Shown here: positions 25,681 through 37,770 of the stretch, in pieces
Numbering within the stretch: position 1 is the first letter of the stretch
How the letters are laid out: every line of letters starts with the position of its first letter
NCBI GenBank assembly: GCA_008694505.1
Contig: VZDJ01000219.1
Location: 9,837,089-9,901,088 of the forward strand
Direction: 5' to 3'
DNA length: 64,000 nt
From: Cyanoderma ruficeps
Lineage: Eukaryota; Chordata; Aves; Passeriformes; Timaliidae
The notes under the pieces: model-generated
What the model saw: only the letters and a program-made list of their open reading frames with translations
Told to the model about the DNA's origin: nothing
Database searches by the model: none
Translations under genes and position numbers: made by a program

Positions 25681-27340
25681 CCTGGTCATTTTCAAGAGGA
25701 TATCTGATACAGCTGCTGCTTTTTCAAGAACTACTTAAAAGCATTTGTGACTATTTTTCTCTGGAAAATACTTCAACCAGCATATATATTTTTTAAAAAG
25801 GCCTTTCTTCTCTCTTTCACTTTCTTCCTTCTTTCTTCCTTCTACTGCAATAAAAATTCTACTGCAAAGGAAGAAGAAAAAAAATCTGTATAGCACAAAT
25901 GACTCTCACTTCAAGCAAATATTGCCATAAGTAATTATGCTTCTCTCTGTTCTTGTTTCAGACATACTGATGTTACGAATGAATTAACCAAGGAACAAAA
26001 TGCTTCACTGCCAACTGAGAGCTAATCCTTGAAGTTTAGTGCTATTACTCTTAACGTATTTCAGTTGGATCTCAAACCACGGCATGAAGAGGAACTGATA
26101 CCAGCGAAGGAGCCACATTTCTTGTCAAGGAAGAGTCTCACCATTCCTTTGCTCCAAGGAAATTTGAATAAAGGAACGCTCCATTTGGAAACATGCCTAT
26201 TCTACTTGGACAGAGTTAAAGAATGGCTTGAGGAAAGCAAACAGAGCTAGAAAACATTGCAAAGAAAAGCTACAATTTTTAAACTAAAAATTCAAGTTTT
26301 TAAATTTTTCCATGGGACTTCTTGACCACTCACAGTTACTGTGACATTACTTCTGCACTTAATCCCCGAAACTCTTGAGGACAAAGAGTTTGTAGTGCTT
26401 GAATGGTCTGGATCTGCTTGTGATTTCCAGTGGCTCCCTTGGTGACTATTGAGATGTTTGTGCCTTGGGGCTGGAGCGCCTGCAGGACGCTGACCCTCTT
26501 CTAGGCTGGAGCTCAGTAGGGTGCTGGCTCTGCCATAGATTTGGGGTATGACATGGACCCCAAATCCCTGGATCTGTGGCCTTTCACAGCCTAGGGGCTC
26601 TTGGGTTCTGCTCATGGTCCCTGTCGAGTTCTGTGGGTAACAGTTGTTTTGGTTTAAAAATGAGGATGAGAACAGTTTCACGTAGCAAGGAGCTGCAGAA
26701 GAGGATCCTCTAACAGCAATTTTTGGTGAGAGGAAGGGCTGGTGTTTGCTTGAGCTGTCTGTGGTCGCTGTTCTCGCCTTCTGTTTTTGCAGGTAGCTGC
26801 ATGTCAGGATGTACCTCCAAAAACCCCCAGCCTGCCTAAGTTGTGCTTATACACTTATTAAATGATGGTGTGCATTTGTACTCAGACTATTATAAATCCA
26901 TTACTTCCCCAAAGCCAGAGGAAATGGTTTTAAAATGTGAGGTTTTTCTACAGGGAATTGAGAGATAAAAATACTAAAGCTCTGTGCCTGGCTCGTGCAG
27001 ATCAATGCAGTACAATAACTGGGAAGACAAACCAAGCTTAAAATATTACAAATGTGATTGCATGAAAGCTTAACTTGACATTGAGTAATTATCTCTACAA
27101 AAGTCTCTTAAACCACCTTAAGAAAAACCAAAAGCAAAACCAAAACTAAGCAAAGAGCGTGGCAGCAAATCATAAAAGAGAAATAACAGTGTGTGTTCTT
27201 GGAACCAAAGTCTGAGTAATATAATTGCACAGTAGTGAGTGAAACTTCAAATTTGTCCTTCACTTTTTCAATACAATGGAGAAGTGTAGATGAAAAGTCT
27301 TGGGACAGGAGATATCAAGAGGTTTTGAAAATTATTTTTC
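25681..27340. other. Unique non-coding sequence, one splice-acceptor-like site
   Basis: A pyrimidine-rich run followed by CAG ends at 25961 (TTCTCTCTGTTCTTGTTTCAG) and is followed downstream by a 73-codon open frame at 26029-26250 with no recognised family. No paired donor or flanking exon is evident, so no gene is called. The rest is unique sequence. Confidence 0.4.
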
Positions 27341-27430
27341 CACCATAAGTTTCAGAAAGATTTTTTCCTTCATTTGTAACATTGTCTCTCCACTAAAACT
27401 TTCACAAAGACTTTTTTCTTAATAGCTAAC
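27341..27430 (+). repeat. Diverged local duplication, period 50 bp
   Basis: The 40-bp blocks 27341-27380 and 27391-27430 align without gaps at 30 of 40 positions. Both contain a TTCASAAAGA word followed by a T-rich run and end in TAAC. It is an old local duplication or chance similarity driven by T-richness. Confidence 0.4.
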
Positions 27431-27441
27431 TTTTTTTCTCC

Positions 27442-27486
27442 GTCAGGAGAAACTAATTGTTTGGAACAATTAGTTCCAAACCTGAC
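27442..27486. repeat. Overlapping, mutually exclusive inverted repeats
   Basis: AACTAATTGTT (27451-27461) is perfectly complementary to AACAATTAGTT (27465-27475) across a 3-nt loop. Overlapping it, GTTTGGAAC (27459-27467) is perfectly complementary to GTTCCAAAC (27473-27481) across a 5-nt loop. The whole is bracketed by GTCAGG (27442-27447) and CCTGAC (27481-27486). The two inner hairpins share bases and cannot form together on one strand. Confidence 0.9.
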
Positions 27487-28827
27487 AATAGCTATTTGTG
27501 ACAGGAACAATGAAGAAAAGGAGAACAAGGCAACCTTTCAAACAATACTTGAAACCAGCAATTAAAGTTCCTACCGAGTACAGAAGTTGGTGCTAGGTTG
27601 AACTAAGGCACAATCATTATCCAGTGAGCAATAAGGTTTACCTGCATTTTCAGGACAATGAGATAATATTCCATCCCACAACAGTCATGATGTACCAGTT
27701 AGTGAATCTTCCCTTTTTTTTTTTTCTCATGAATTTATATTAAGCAGAAAATAAATACTAATGAAATGTTCCATTTTCTGAAGCACTGAGCCACTTATAG
27801 GAGTAATTTTTTGGGGGAGGAGTAGGAAGTATGTTTGTATCTTAGGCTTCTGTCATTATTTCACTTGAACAGATGGAAGCTCAGCCACTTGTGATTGAAT
27901 CACTAAAATGAAAGGACATCACTGAAATGATGGTCACTCATTTGCTCAATTCCATGTGAAGAAAATTGGCAGTGGATAGTGATGGCTGTGAGTTTCCTAA
28001 AAAGAAAGAAAAGCTACCTTTCCCAATAACTCCAGTTGTATCCCCACATTGCATGTGTTCATGGCCAGGGAGCTTCGATTCTCCTTTTCCACTTGGGATG
28101 CATTCCTGAGCTGTCTGGTATCCAGAAAAATGCAAATCCCTTGGAATCTAAATTATGCCCCAGTTCATGCAGAAAGAAGTTCTTCCTCTAAATATTGCAG
28201 GTATCTAACCCAGAACACTACAGTAAGAAGAGTCAAACAGATTACTCTAAATAATTCTAACATGTGGGACCATCAACAAGGGGACCCTAAACACTTTTTT
28301 GTTTTCTCAGCATGGAAAGTATTTTACTGGTTTTGGAACACATCAGTAGCTGTATAAATCCATTTGGGATCTCAAGTGTTGGATTCAGGTCCCTGTCTTA
28401 GAGTGGGGTGAAACTCAGAGTCTGAAAATGTCCAGTTCTCTTTGCTATAAACCAGTGTCAGCTATTTCAGGTGCTGTCTGAGAAAGTGGCCAACACCTCC
28501 ACTGTGTCCCTGGGCGTTGAAGAATGCAGCTACTTTGCAAAGCACAAAAATGTAGCTTTAAAACATTTTTAAAATCTGCCAAACCTATGAAATACTATTC
28601 ACTTAGATCTTCAATCAGCTTCTCAGTGCTCCCTTTCTAATTATTTGCCATCTGGTGCAGTCCCCTCTCTTCCAAATCAATGTGGAATATCCTCCTGGAG
28701 CAGGCACACGCAGCGGTGCTGCCCGAACATTAACTGCTTCTGACTGGTGATCCTGGGGAGCCTGATTGTTTGAGGCAAATCTCCTCCCCGGGGACAGCAG
28801 GATTTATTCCTTGCATCTGGGCTGCAA
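27487..28827. other. Unique non-coding sequence
   Basis: AT-rich unique sequence with a T run near 27716. No gene or repeat family is recognised. Confidence 0.5.
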
Positions 28828-28927
28828 GTTTTTGTTTTTTGGGGTTTTTTTGGTTTTGTTTTTTTTTTTTNGGTTTGTTGTTTTTTTGTGAGTTTTGTGT
28901 TGTTTTTTGGGGGTTTTTTTTGAGGGG
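28828..28927 (+). repeat. T/G-only low-complexity tract with an N
   Basis: About 100 bp made almost only of T and G on the + strand. It includes long T runs and G4/G5 blocks, and an undetermined base at 28871. Frames through it give Phe/Gly/Cys- or Lys/Pro/Gln-rich peptides that are not credible proteins. The N suggests sequencing trouble in the homopolymer. Confidence 0.9.
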
Positions 28928-31900
28928 AAAAAAATGCTTCCATGTCATTTATAATGGATTTCATTCCAATAAACAGCCATCTTCTGGCTTATTATGACCG
29001 TGGCTTATCAAACAATAAAGCCCTGTCACTCTGAATTGCTGGGAGTGGGCCAATGCAGCCAGAGTTGATTTCGGTGAGCACTTTGTCATGCCATGAACTC
29101 TGCAGTGGTTTGGAGAGCGTGGGAGTCACAGGTGTCAGCAGGGAAGGACCTCCCTGTGCCCCGGGGGAGCTGTAGGGAGAAGGAGGAGTGATTCCTCAGG
29201 TTCTGGTCCTTTGTACAGCATCCCACTCCAGTGTTCCCTAATGTTCATTAGGGACGATCACAAAGCCATATGGCCAAACAAATGCGACACGTATCTCGGC
29301 GTGTTGGCAGAATGAGTCCTTGTAAATTCTGTCTCCTTTTCCACCCTCTGCCTGGGAGAGAGGATAGTGAGGAGGCTGGTTTTACTGTGCTGAAGAGATG
29401 ACAGACTTGATAACTTTAGTATGGAGCATTTCCAGAGCTTAACAATGAATGGCACAAGCTTTCTGAGGGGAGAAAAAATAGGCACAGATTTTCAAATGCA
29501 TCAGCAGGTTGCAAAAAAATGTGCTGATTAGCCATTTTTATATTTGACTTGGGATGCTTGGGAAATGGGAGATCTCAATTTAATTTCCATCCCTGCAACA
29601 TTTTCCCTGTGTAACCTTATTGTACCTTTTCATTTCTCTGTGCTTGGATTCTCCCACTTTCTCCCTAGGACAGGAAATGGGTCTTGGTACACACATATTT
29701 ATATGACACACACTGGTTTTGGTTGGGTGGAGTGGATTTTGTTCATAGTAGCTGGTGTGGGGCTGTGTTTTGGATTTGTGCTGGAAGCAGTGTTGATAAT
29801 TCAGGCATGTTCTCAGGACTGTCAGGCAGAGCTCACACAGAGCCAAGACCTTTTCTGCTCCTCTCCCCACTGTTCAGGAGGCTGAGGGTGCATGGGAAGC
29901 TGGGAGGGGACACAGCCAGGACAGCTGACCCCAGCTGACCCAAGGGACATCCATGTGGCGTCATGCTCAGCATATAAAGGTGGGGGGAAAAAGCAGGAAA
30001 GAGAGGACATTCAGAGTGATGGCTTTTGTCTTCCCATGTTACAGTGGCGTGTGATGGAGCCCAGCTTTCCTGGGAATGCTGAACACCTGCCTGCCCAAGG
30101 GAAGTGCTGAATGGATTCCTTGTTTTACTTTGCACGTGTGCACAGCTTTTGCTTTACCTATTTAACTTTAGAAAATGCAGGTATTGCTTCAAGGTGGATG
30201 ATTTCTCAGACGCCCAGAGTTAATGACAGCAGGTTATCTAATGCCTTGGAGGGCACTGGGGCCATCCAGTGGTGCTGGAGTTGTCTGGCCCTGCTGCTGG
30301 CTTCCTCCCATGGCAGAGTTTGCCCAGCAGCACCCCTGCCATCACTCCCTGTTGCCCACGGCAAGACACAGCCTGGAACGCCTGGGGCAGTGTTTCTTTC
30401 TGTGACCAAAAGTGATGGAGTGCCCATAAATATTTTTCTATGATATTTTTGAAAATTCAGCTTTCAGATATATTGGTAAATTTGAGTAATTATTTTCCTC
30501 AAGGCTTTTTTTTTTCCTGCTGTTATTCTCAACATATTAAATGAATCACCTCTAATTTATGATGATTCTTGATCTGCTGAAAGCACTGTGCTCATCTCTG
30601 TTGTCAGGTCCAAGGCTTGAATGTGTTCTTTCCATAGACTCCAGGTGCCTTCAGGAGTGCCCCTCTTACACCATTGCATGTCCTCAGTAGTAGAACAGAT
30701 GAGTAAATCTGAGCAAACCCCCTTTTTGAAACAGACCCCACAGAAAGGACTAAAAATGTCCTCATCAGCAGGAGTAAACTACTCTCACAAATAACAGCAA
30801 CAGTGTCTTAAAGCAAAGGTTGGCTGTGTCTATATAGAGAAAATACTTCATGTCTGTGTGATATACAAGGCAGCTTATCTCTTCGAGAGCAGGAGACTAT
30901 AAAAATACAATTGCCAGAACGAAAGAAAATTGAAGCTGATTGCCATAGCAACAAAAGAATTACATTGATGAAACAGAAGCACATAAAATCCTTGTATGCT
31001 ACATTAAAGACAAAGCAATCAAAAGTAAACAAGAGAGGATTGAAATTTGCTTGGCTAAAGCTGGAAATGACAAATTTTACCAGGTGATAGAGACAGAAAT
31101 GAGCCCACACGGGAGGGAAAGGCATCCCTCAGGAGCTGGGGATTTAGTTCCCATTTCCTTCATAAGCAGGACAATAGGGACACAGTAAGCAGGAAACACA
31201 GCTATGGGCACTTCCCAGGCTTTGAAGGCAATTTGTGGAAGCAAATTCCCCATCAGATGGTCAGTAACAGCAGTTTTCATCTGTGTCTTTTGAACTGATC
31301 TCCATGACTTTCTTCCCAACACTGCTTTGTTTCTCTCTCCAGATGAAATTCTTCCATGGAGCTGGTGAAAAAAGCTGCTGTTGGAAAAAGGAAGTTTTCT
31401 TTTCCCATCTGCATCTATTGAAACATCTTGCTTAGACTGGCACCTACTTGTCCATGAAAAAAACTTTCACCTTTTTGGGTCTGCATGGCACGATGACACT
31501 GCAGACGCTGCAGCAGAGCCAGCAGCTTTCCAGAGTTCACTGGAGAAGCCACAATTTCAACCCCTTGACATAAATGTGATCGTTTTCTGATGTGAGGGGT
31601 GAGGGGGGTTGAGGACCCAGACCTCAGCACCTCCCACAGCATCCAAACTGTCGTGGAAGATGCAGGGCTGTGCCGTGATTCCTTGTGAGGCTCTGTGCCC
31701 CTGTTTGGGGATGGATTATTGCAAACCTGAGGGCAGCTCTCACCTCCTGAATCACTCCCACAGGCATCTGGTTGGATGAATTTACGTGGAGCATAAGCAG
31801 CATAAATCTCAGTGGTGTTACCCCAGAAAAAGAGGATGTTCCTATGTGCATCCCTGTCCACACAAGAACAGCCATCCTCACTCTTTGGAGAGGGAGCCAG

Positions 31901-34900
31901 TGTTATCCAAGGTGAAACCATTTGGAGGAAGTGTCTATTTGTCAAGGCTTTGTCTGGAAGAGTAAAAAAATTAGGAGGTATTAAAGAAAAGATCTTTCCT
32001 GAATGCAGCTATAATTAAAATATTAGTATTCCTTATCATAACAAAGCCTTGAAGTCAGTCCAAACATACTTGAGCACAATGAAAGCATTCCAAGTGGTGG
32101 ACTGACATGTCATTAAGATGCAGCAACATTTAATCTGCTAGATTTTCATCTGCAATAATGACCAAACCTTTCAAAGTTACTACAAAAATTCTTAAGACTA
32201 GAATAAAGTTGACTGTTCCTTTAATTACACTCATCTTCCTTTCAAAGGAAGTGACAAAAAGAGTTAAGGGAGATTAACTAAGACTTAAATGCACAGAAAT
32301 GACTCAAGGCATATTTAAGACTCAAATTAGCCTTTCATTTGGACATGGGAGATTCCATTAACAATAATGGAATGAGGAAAGCCAGATCTTAAAGCCTTTG
32401 CTCTGAGCTCTGCTTGGAGGCTGTTTCTCAAGTCCTACCCATCTCCCTGATGTTAGTCCAATCCAGATTATTTTTCTTTAATGTTTCTGTCATCCTTTTT
32501 TTTCTTTAAGTTATATTTTTTTTGATTTTTGCTGTACTTTAACAAAACTTTTTGCCTTAGCCCCATTTGGGGCTACGTGTTTCCAAACATGACAACCTAT
32601 CCGTGTAGATCCTGACTCTCTGTTTCTCCCTAAAAACCTGCTGTTTAATAGATAACTGCATTGTGCAGCATCAGCAGCTCCTGCACAGAGACGGCTCTGA
32701 GTCGTGAGGAGGAAAACAGAGAACAATTCTCCTGGCTTGCACTGAAGTGAAGGTTTGCAGCATCCTGCCATGCGCAGATGGGCATGAGAGTCATCCTGGT
32801 CACCATGGTAATAAGATAATTGAAACCAACCCCTGAATTTTTAACTCTGGATGATGAATGGCGGAGACAGAAAGTGTCAGGGCACAGGCAGAAAGGGTGC
32901 ATGGGAAGAGGTGTGTGAAGGAGGGTGTAGCTGCATCTGGAGCACAGGCAGCCTCGCAGGTGCTTCTTTCCCCCAAGGAGACAAAAAATTAATCATTTCA
33001 GTAAGAGATTCCTATCAAAGCAGGAGGATAACGCTGTGAGTTTCCCCCAGCCCAGCATGAGATCACTCCCATGCCTGTCAAATGTGGGAACTTGTGTCCA
33101 GGGTGGCCATGGTGGGGTCTCTCTGCCTTCCTCAGGGTGGTCTCCAGGCTTCTGTTACTGCTGTCTTCACCTCTGCAGTCCCTGTTCTCCTGATCTCTGT
33201 CTTAAATCTGCCTTGCTCCAGTGTTAGCCCATCAATTCCAGTTGCTCTTGGGTTGAATATTGGGAGAGGACAGCTCTTGAAAGGACAACTGCTGTTGTGA
33301 GGTTCCTCTGTATCTCTTTTTCAGGTCAAAAACCTCAGTTTATTCAGTCTTTCATTAGGGTCATGTTATGTAGACTTTGCTCTTGTCATTCTCATTTATT
33401 TTCCTTTACTCACAAGAAATGTATCCTCCTTTCCAGGTTTACTCTTGCAATAAAAGGACTCCTCTGGCTTTTTTTTCTCTGTACACTGTATCTTCTGACT
33501 CTCATTGATTTTATTTCTTTTTTTTATCTCCACCAAACCAGACTGTAAAACCAGGGGGGCAGGAGGAGAATGAACTTCTATTCAGCTTTGTTAGGGTTGC
33601 AAATTGGAACCATCCATTTCTCCAAGCAGAAAAACAAACAAAATGGCAATACTCTGGGGAGCACACAACCAAAACCATGCAACGAGGAAATTTGTAAACC
33701 TACTTTCTCTCTGTGGGTGGCTAAATGGCTGTTTGAAGACATTTAGCATCACACATGCAATTGAAGGAACAGAATAATAAAAGAAATAAAACCGCATCTT
33801 CCTATTAAAGAAGCCCTTTGTTTTATCAAAAATTACTGGTTTGCTGATTTAGGATGGCAGGGCTGGAACTCTTTGTGAGGGGGAAACAAGCTTCATTTGG
33901 GCTCGTAATTGCATTAACATGCACTCGTGAATACACTCTTAAGGCAGTGCTGTGTGTCCATGGAATCGCTGCTCCCCTTGGCTGGAGTCCAAATGTACTT
34001 CGGGCGCTGTGGAGAAGGAGACAAATGGGTGCCATTTTCCTGGCTAATGATCACAGGCATTAGCAGGCGCAGCAGCAGGGGCGGGGAAGGGAAGGTGATG
34101 GAGAACTTGCTCAGGAAATAAAGTCCGTGGCCCTCCCTTGCGTGCAGTGAGCAGAGCAGGGCGTTTGTCCGCGCGGCTTCTGTTGGGAACCAGAGTTCTT
34201 TTCATCCTAGACACTCCTAAATGCAAGGAACAGATGTACTGCAGGTGTCTGTGAAGGCCTGGGGGACTCCTAGGGGTTGCCGTGTTTTTAATAACTTGGG
34301 TAGGGGTAATGTCAGGTCGCAGCAGTAGAGGGGGATCATTTACACTGCTAAACTCCTTCCTGCCTTAATTGCTCTCTCCTACTAAATCCCAGACCAGTTA
34401 GTTGAAAACTAATTTAGCTGCTGCTACAGTAAACTGCTGTGACAGCAGTGTCTACAGACCTGCATGCCCCTTATCCTGCGACACCCAGAGCCAGGACACC
34501 TTCCCACTTGGTGACTTCCAGGTCCCACTAGAGCAGCTGAGACGTGCATTTCAGGCAGCTCCCTGGTGATTCTGTCATGAAATACCCTCAGGACAAAAAT
34601 CACAATCTGCCTTGCACCTGGGGAAGAAGAAGAAATTAGAGTTGTTTTTTCATTGATGTCCTGCCCTGCCATGAAGGGATTGAGGCTTGGATGCCCTGCT
34701 TTGCTTTTTAATGCCGTGTACTGAAGCCTACGTGAGTAAGTGCAGTGCATGAGAGACCAGGACTGTTTTCCCTAGCTGGAATACATGCTTCTTTGAGGCT
34801 TTAAGCTGATTCTCACTCAGGATGAAAAAAACAAACTGGATGAAAGCTTCCAGATAATGCAGTCCTCATGTGTAATCTAGTGAAAAATAAAGTACCTGTA

Positions 34901-37199
34901 GAGATGTCCAGCTTCCAGAACACAGCCACATTCTGCTTTAAGGCCTGGCACACTCCGGTGCCCCTCTGCAGCTTTGGAACAGCTGGCTCTGCCTCCCTGG
35001 TGCTGCCCTTGGTTTGCAGTGAGCTCCTGCCCCAAGGGAAGAGCCTGGATCCAAAGCAGTTTGTATTTAAAAAGCAGTGAGGTTCAGGCTCAGGTCTGCA
35101 ATTGCAGGAGTTGTAGTCACTGATTTTAGAGCTGTCTGGGTTGACACATCCTTTATCCAGATGAGGCACCAGACCATGTCTTCCAGTTCATACCTACCCA
35201 CACCAGCTTCATTCAGTTTGGCTCTCACATTCCAAAGGTCTTTGGTATTTATTCTGGAACTAAACTAAACCTCCAGATTTTTCATCAAAGAGAATCAACC
35301 TCCAGTCAACTCAATATACCCCATCCTACACCTGTGGGTTTTTAATTCATCCTCCTCTCCAGCGTCTCAGGAATCCCCATTTGGAGTCTGAAATAGAAAC
35401 TAAATCTCCACATGATATTGGCAGCATGCCATTAAAAAAAAAAAAAGGTAGAAAGAAACCACCATATTGAAGGGTTAAGGGGAGGGAATCAGGAAGGATA
35501 CTGTGTTTGGATTGGAAATAAAAATAATGTGCCTGTTTGTTGACAATCCTCTGTGCCTATCAGCACCGTTGCAAAAGCTGGCAGTACAGATTGTTTAAAT
35601 TGAAACACTGCAGATCAAGTTTTACACTTGCACACAAGGTGTAAAGGCAATGAGCCGACCAACCTAAAATTAATCTGTGTGGGAATGTGAGATATTGTAG
35701 GTGTGCTGGGTAATGGATTCCAGCTCTTCAGTGAAGCAGACTGGAAAAGGCAGGGGATGCCCTCAATTCCTTCCTAACCTCTTGCATTTTAGCTCCCTTA
35801 TCGTATTGCAGAGAAGTGACAATTTTGTTTTTCATAAATTAAGGGGACAAGCACACCTTCTGTGGTGCTCCTACCTTGCCAGTGATCTTGGGATTGTGGA
35901 GAAGATTTGGAAAATAGAGGAAGCTAAACTGACAGAGGAGCCAATTAGGGGTAGGAGATGAATGATGGGGCCCTGGGAGGCTTCTGCTGCCTCAGGAAAC
36001 CCTGGGATTTCTAAATGATTCTTAAATCCCCAAACTCTCTAAATGAGTCCCTTAAAGGCACACTGCAGTGTTGTGGCAGGGTTGAGCTGAAAGGCTGGTG
36101 TGGAGAGGCTCTAATGATTGAAGTAAGTTTTATTTTTAATCCCTACATGTACCAAAAAAACAGTGGCAGCCACCTTCACCTCCTCATTGCCTCTGCTCTT
36201 CTCCTCCTCTTCCCACTGCTCCAGGACAGCTGTCATCAATTCCAGCTCTCCAGCTCAGCACCACAATAAGCACCACTGCTGCTTTTGCTGGTGAAATATT
36301 CCATGAGCCCCATCAGTACCCCCACCTTCCCAAATCCTCCCCATCCCTGCAGGGAGCCCACAGAACCACCCCGGCCTCTGCTCCATGGCAGACATGGAGC
36401 TCTGTGACACACGGATGCATCCACAGAGCTCTGGGACCAGCCTTGTCTTCACGCACGTCTCCTTGGTGCACAAAACCTCTCAAGTTCCTTTATCCTTTAT
36501 TTAGATTTTAGTCCCTAAAGCGATGCAGAAGCCTCAGTTCTTATAGGGCCTTGTCTGCAGCTTCCTTCTGTTCACGGAGAAAATCTCCCCGAGTTTTGAG
36601 TGTTTGGCATTGTTGTGCTAAGACCATATGGCACCAAGTTTATGGATCAGCCCTGGAGAAGCCGAGGGGGTGATTCCCTCAGCCTGGGCGAGAGCAGGAA
36701 GGGTGTGCAAATCCCTGATCTCACAGGGAAGGAGAAGGCTGGACAACCTGCAGATGGCTCTTGTTCTCTGGGCACAGCCTGCAGTCAGGCCTTCCAGGAC
36801 AGAGAATTCACACTGAGGGAAGCAAATTGTCACAATGATGACACAAACTTGATGTACCATTAAGCACGGTTCAAAGGAGAAAGGCTGGGCTGATACAGCT
36901 TTTGGTGAGGCCCTCTCTGCTTCGTGGCATTATCCAGGATGGATGGATACCGTCAGACAGGCCAAAGGATTTGAGTGTGACCACAGACAGCCATGAACAG
37001 CTGGAAGCTAATGAAGACAATATCCAAAGTGTATTTTTCTGCCCAGAACTGTTGCAGCAGCATTTATTTGTCAGTGTTCCAGCAGAGAAAGTGAACCCCA
37101 GGTTTCAGTGCCCTGACATGGAGACATGGGCTCCATCAGGGCCTAGCACTGCCATTCCCAGTTTAGTCCTCGCTCCCTCCTTTCTGCCTCCCTTTCTCA
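28928..37199. other. Unique non-coding sequence (about 8 kb)
   Basis: No gene, tRNA or interspersed repeat is recognised. GC-richer patches occur at about 29850-30400, 33050-33250, 33950-34180 and 36150-36480. The longest open frame here is 176 codons on the minus strand (31415-31945) and has no recognisable domain. An A run lies near 35433. AT-rich unique stretches at about 33830-33960 and 35580-35700 could be conserved elements, but nothing in the sequence proves it. Confidence 0.45.
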
Positions 37200-37440
37200 C
37201 AGGAGATTTGACAGGCAATTTATTAACTCCACAAGCCTTCACACCGTCAAGACTAAATTTAGAATTATTATTCATGGAGATGAAAGCTAACATAGTGTCT
37301 CCATTACCTCTTGAAATAAGGGGTCCATTAAGGACCAGTGAGGTAACTGCTTCCACAAGGTGCCATCTGTTCATAGGCACATGTAATCTTTCAGTTCCAA
37401 TTATCCTCAGAGATCTCATTTGTTTCTCAAAACCATGAGT
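37200..37440. other. Candidate conserved non-coding element (texture only)
   Basis: AT-rich unique sequence containing GACAGGCAATTTATTAACTC, TAAATTTAGAATTATTATTC and a GGTCC/GGACC inverted repeat around 37321-37336. It lies at the end of a 178-codon open frame (36902-37438), the longest in the window. The frame has no family resemblance, so a non-coding reading is preferred. Cross-species alignment would distinguish codon-type from element-type conservation. Confidence 0.25.
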
Positions 37441-37718
37441 TGGTTCAAATATGAGACTACTCATTTTTTTTTTTTCACCAACTCCAGTAACTCTTTGGAT
37501 CATATTCTTTCTGGAAAATGCAATTTCTTTATTTAGTGCATCTGTCTTTAGAGGCTTGAAATTCTCCCTGGGAGACCCCAGGCCTGGATGTTGGCTGGTG
37601 GAAAACTAGGCTAAACCTAGCTCTTAATGTCTAAAAAGCATGAGTTATTGCTAAACTGAATAATAGCCGCAGTATTTATTTATGGAGTTGCTATGCCACT
37701 GCTACCTTTTCCTAACTT

Positions 37719-37770
37719 ATTACTTTGTAAAGCTCTTTGGGATATCCAAAATTTGAAAGGTGATATATTA
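37719..37770 (+). repeat. Tail-like relic of an ancient LINE/SINE
   Basis: TACTTTGTAAAGCTCTTTGG, then GATATCC, then TTTGAAAGGTGATATATTAA follows the widespread vertebrate pattern 'tgtaaagcgctttgggat...gatgaaaggcgctatataa', the 3' end of old LINE-derived repeats. I cannot name the family with certainty. The upstream 100 bp (from about 37620) is AT-rich unique sequence and may be part of the same ancient element. Confidence 0.4.

Noticed and set aside
31415..31945. 176-codon minus-strand open frame
   Set aside because: No domain, signal or family resemblance. Another frame is open on the same strand (31624-31881), and the length is within chance for this much sequence.
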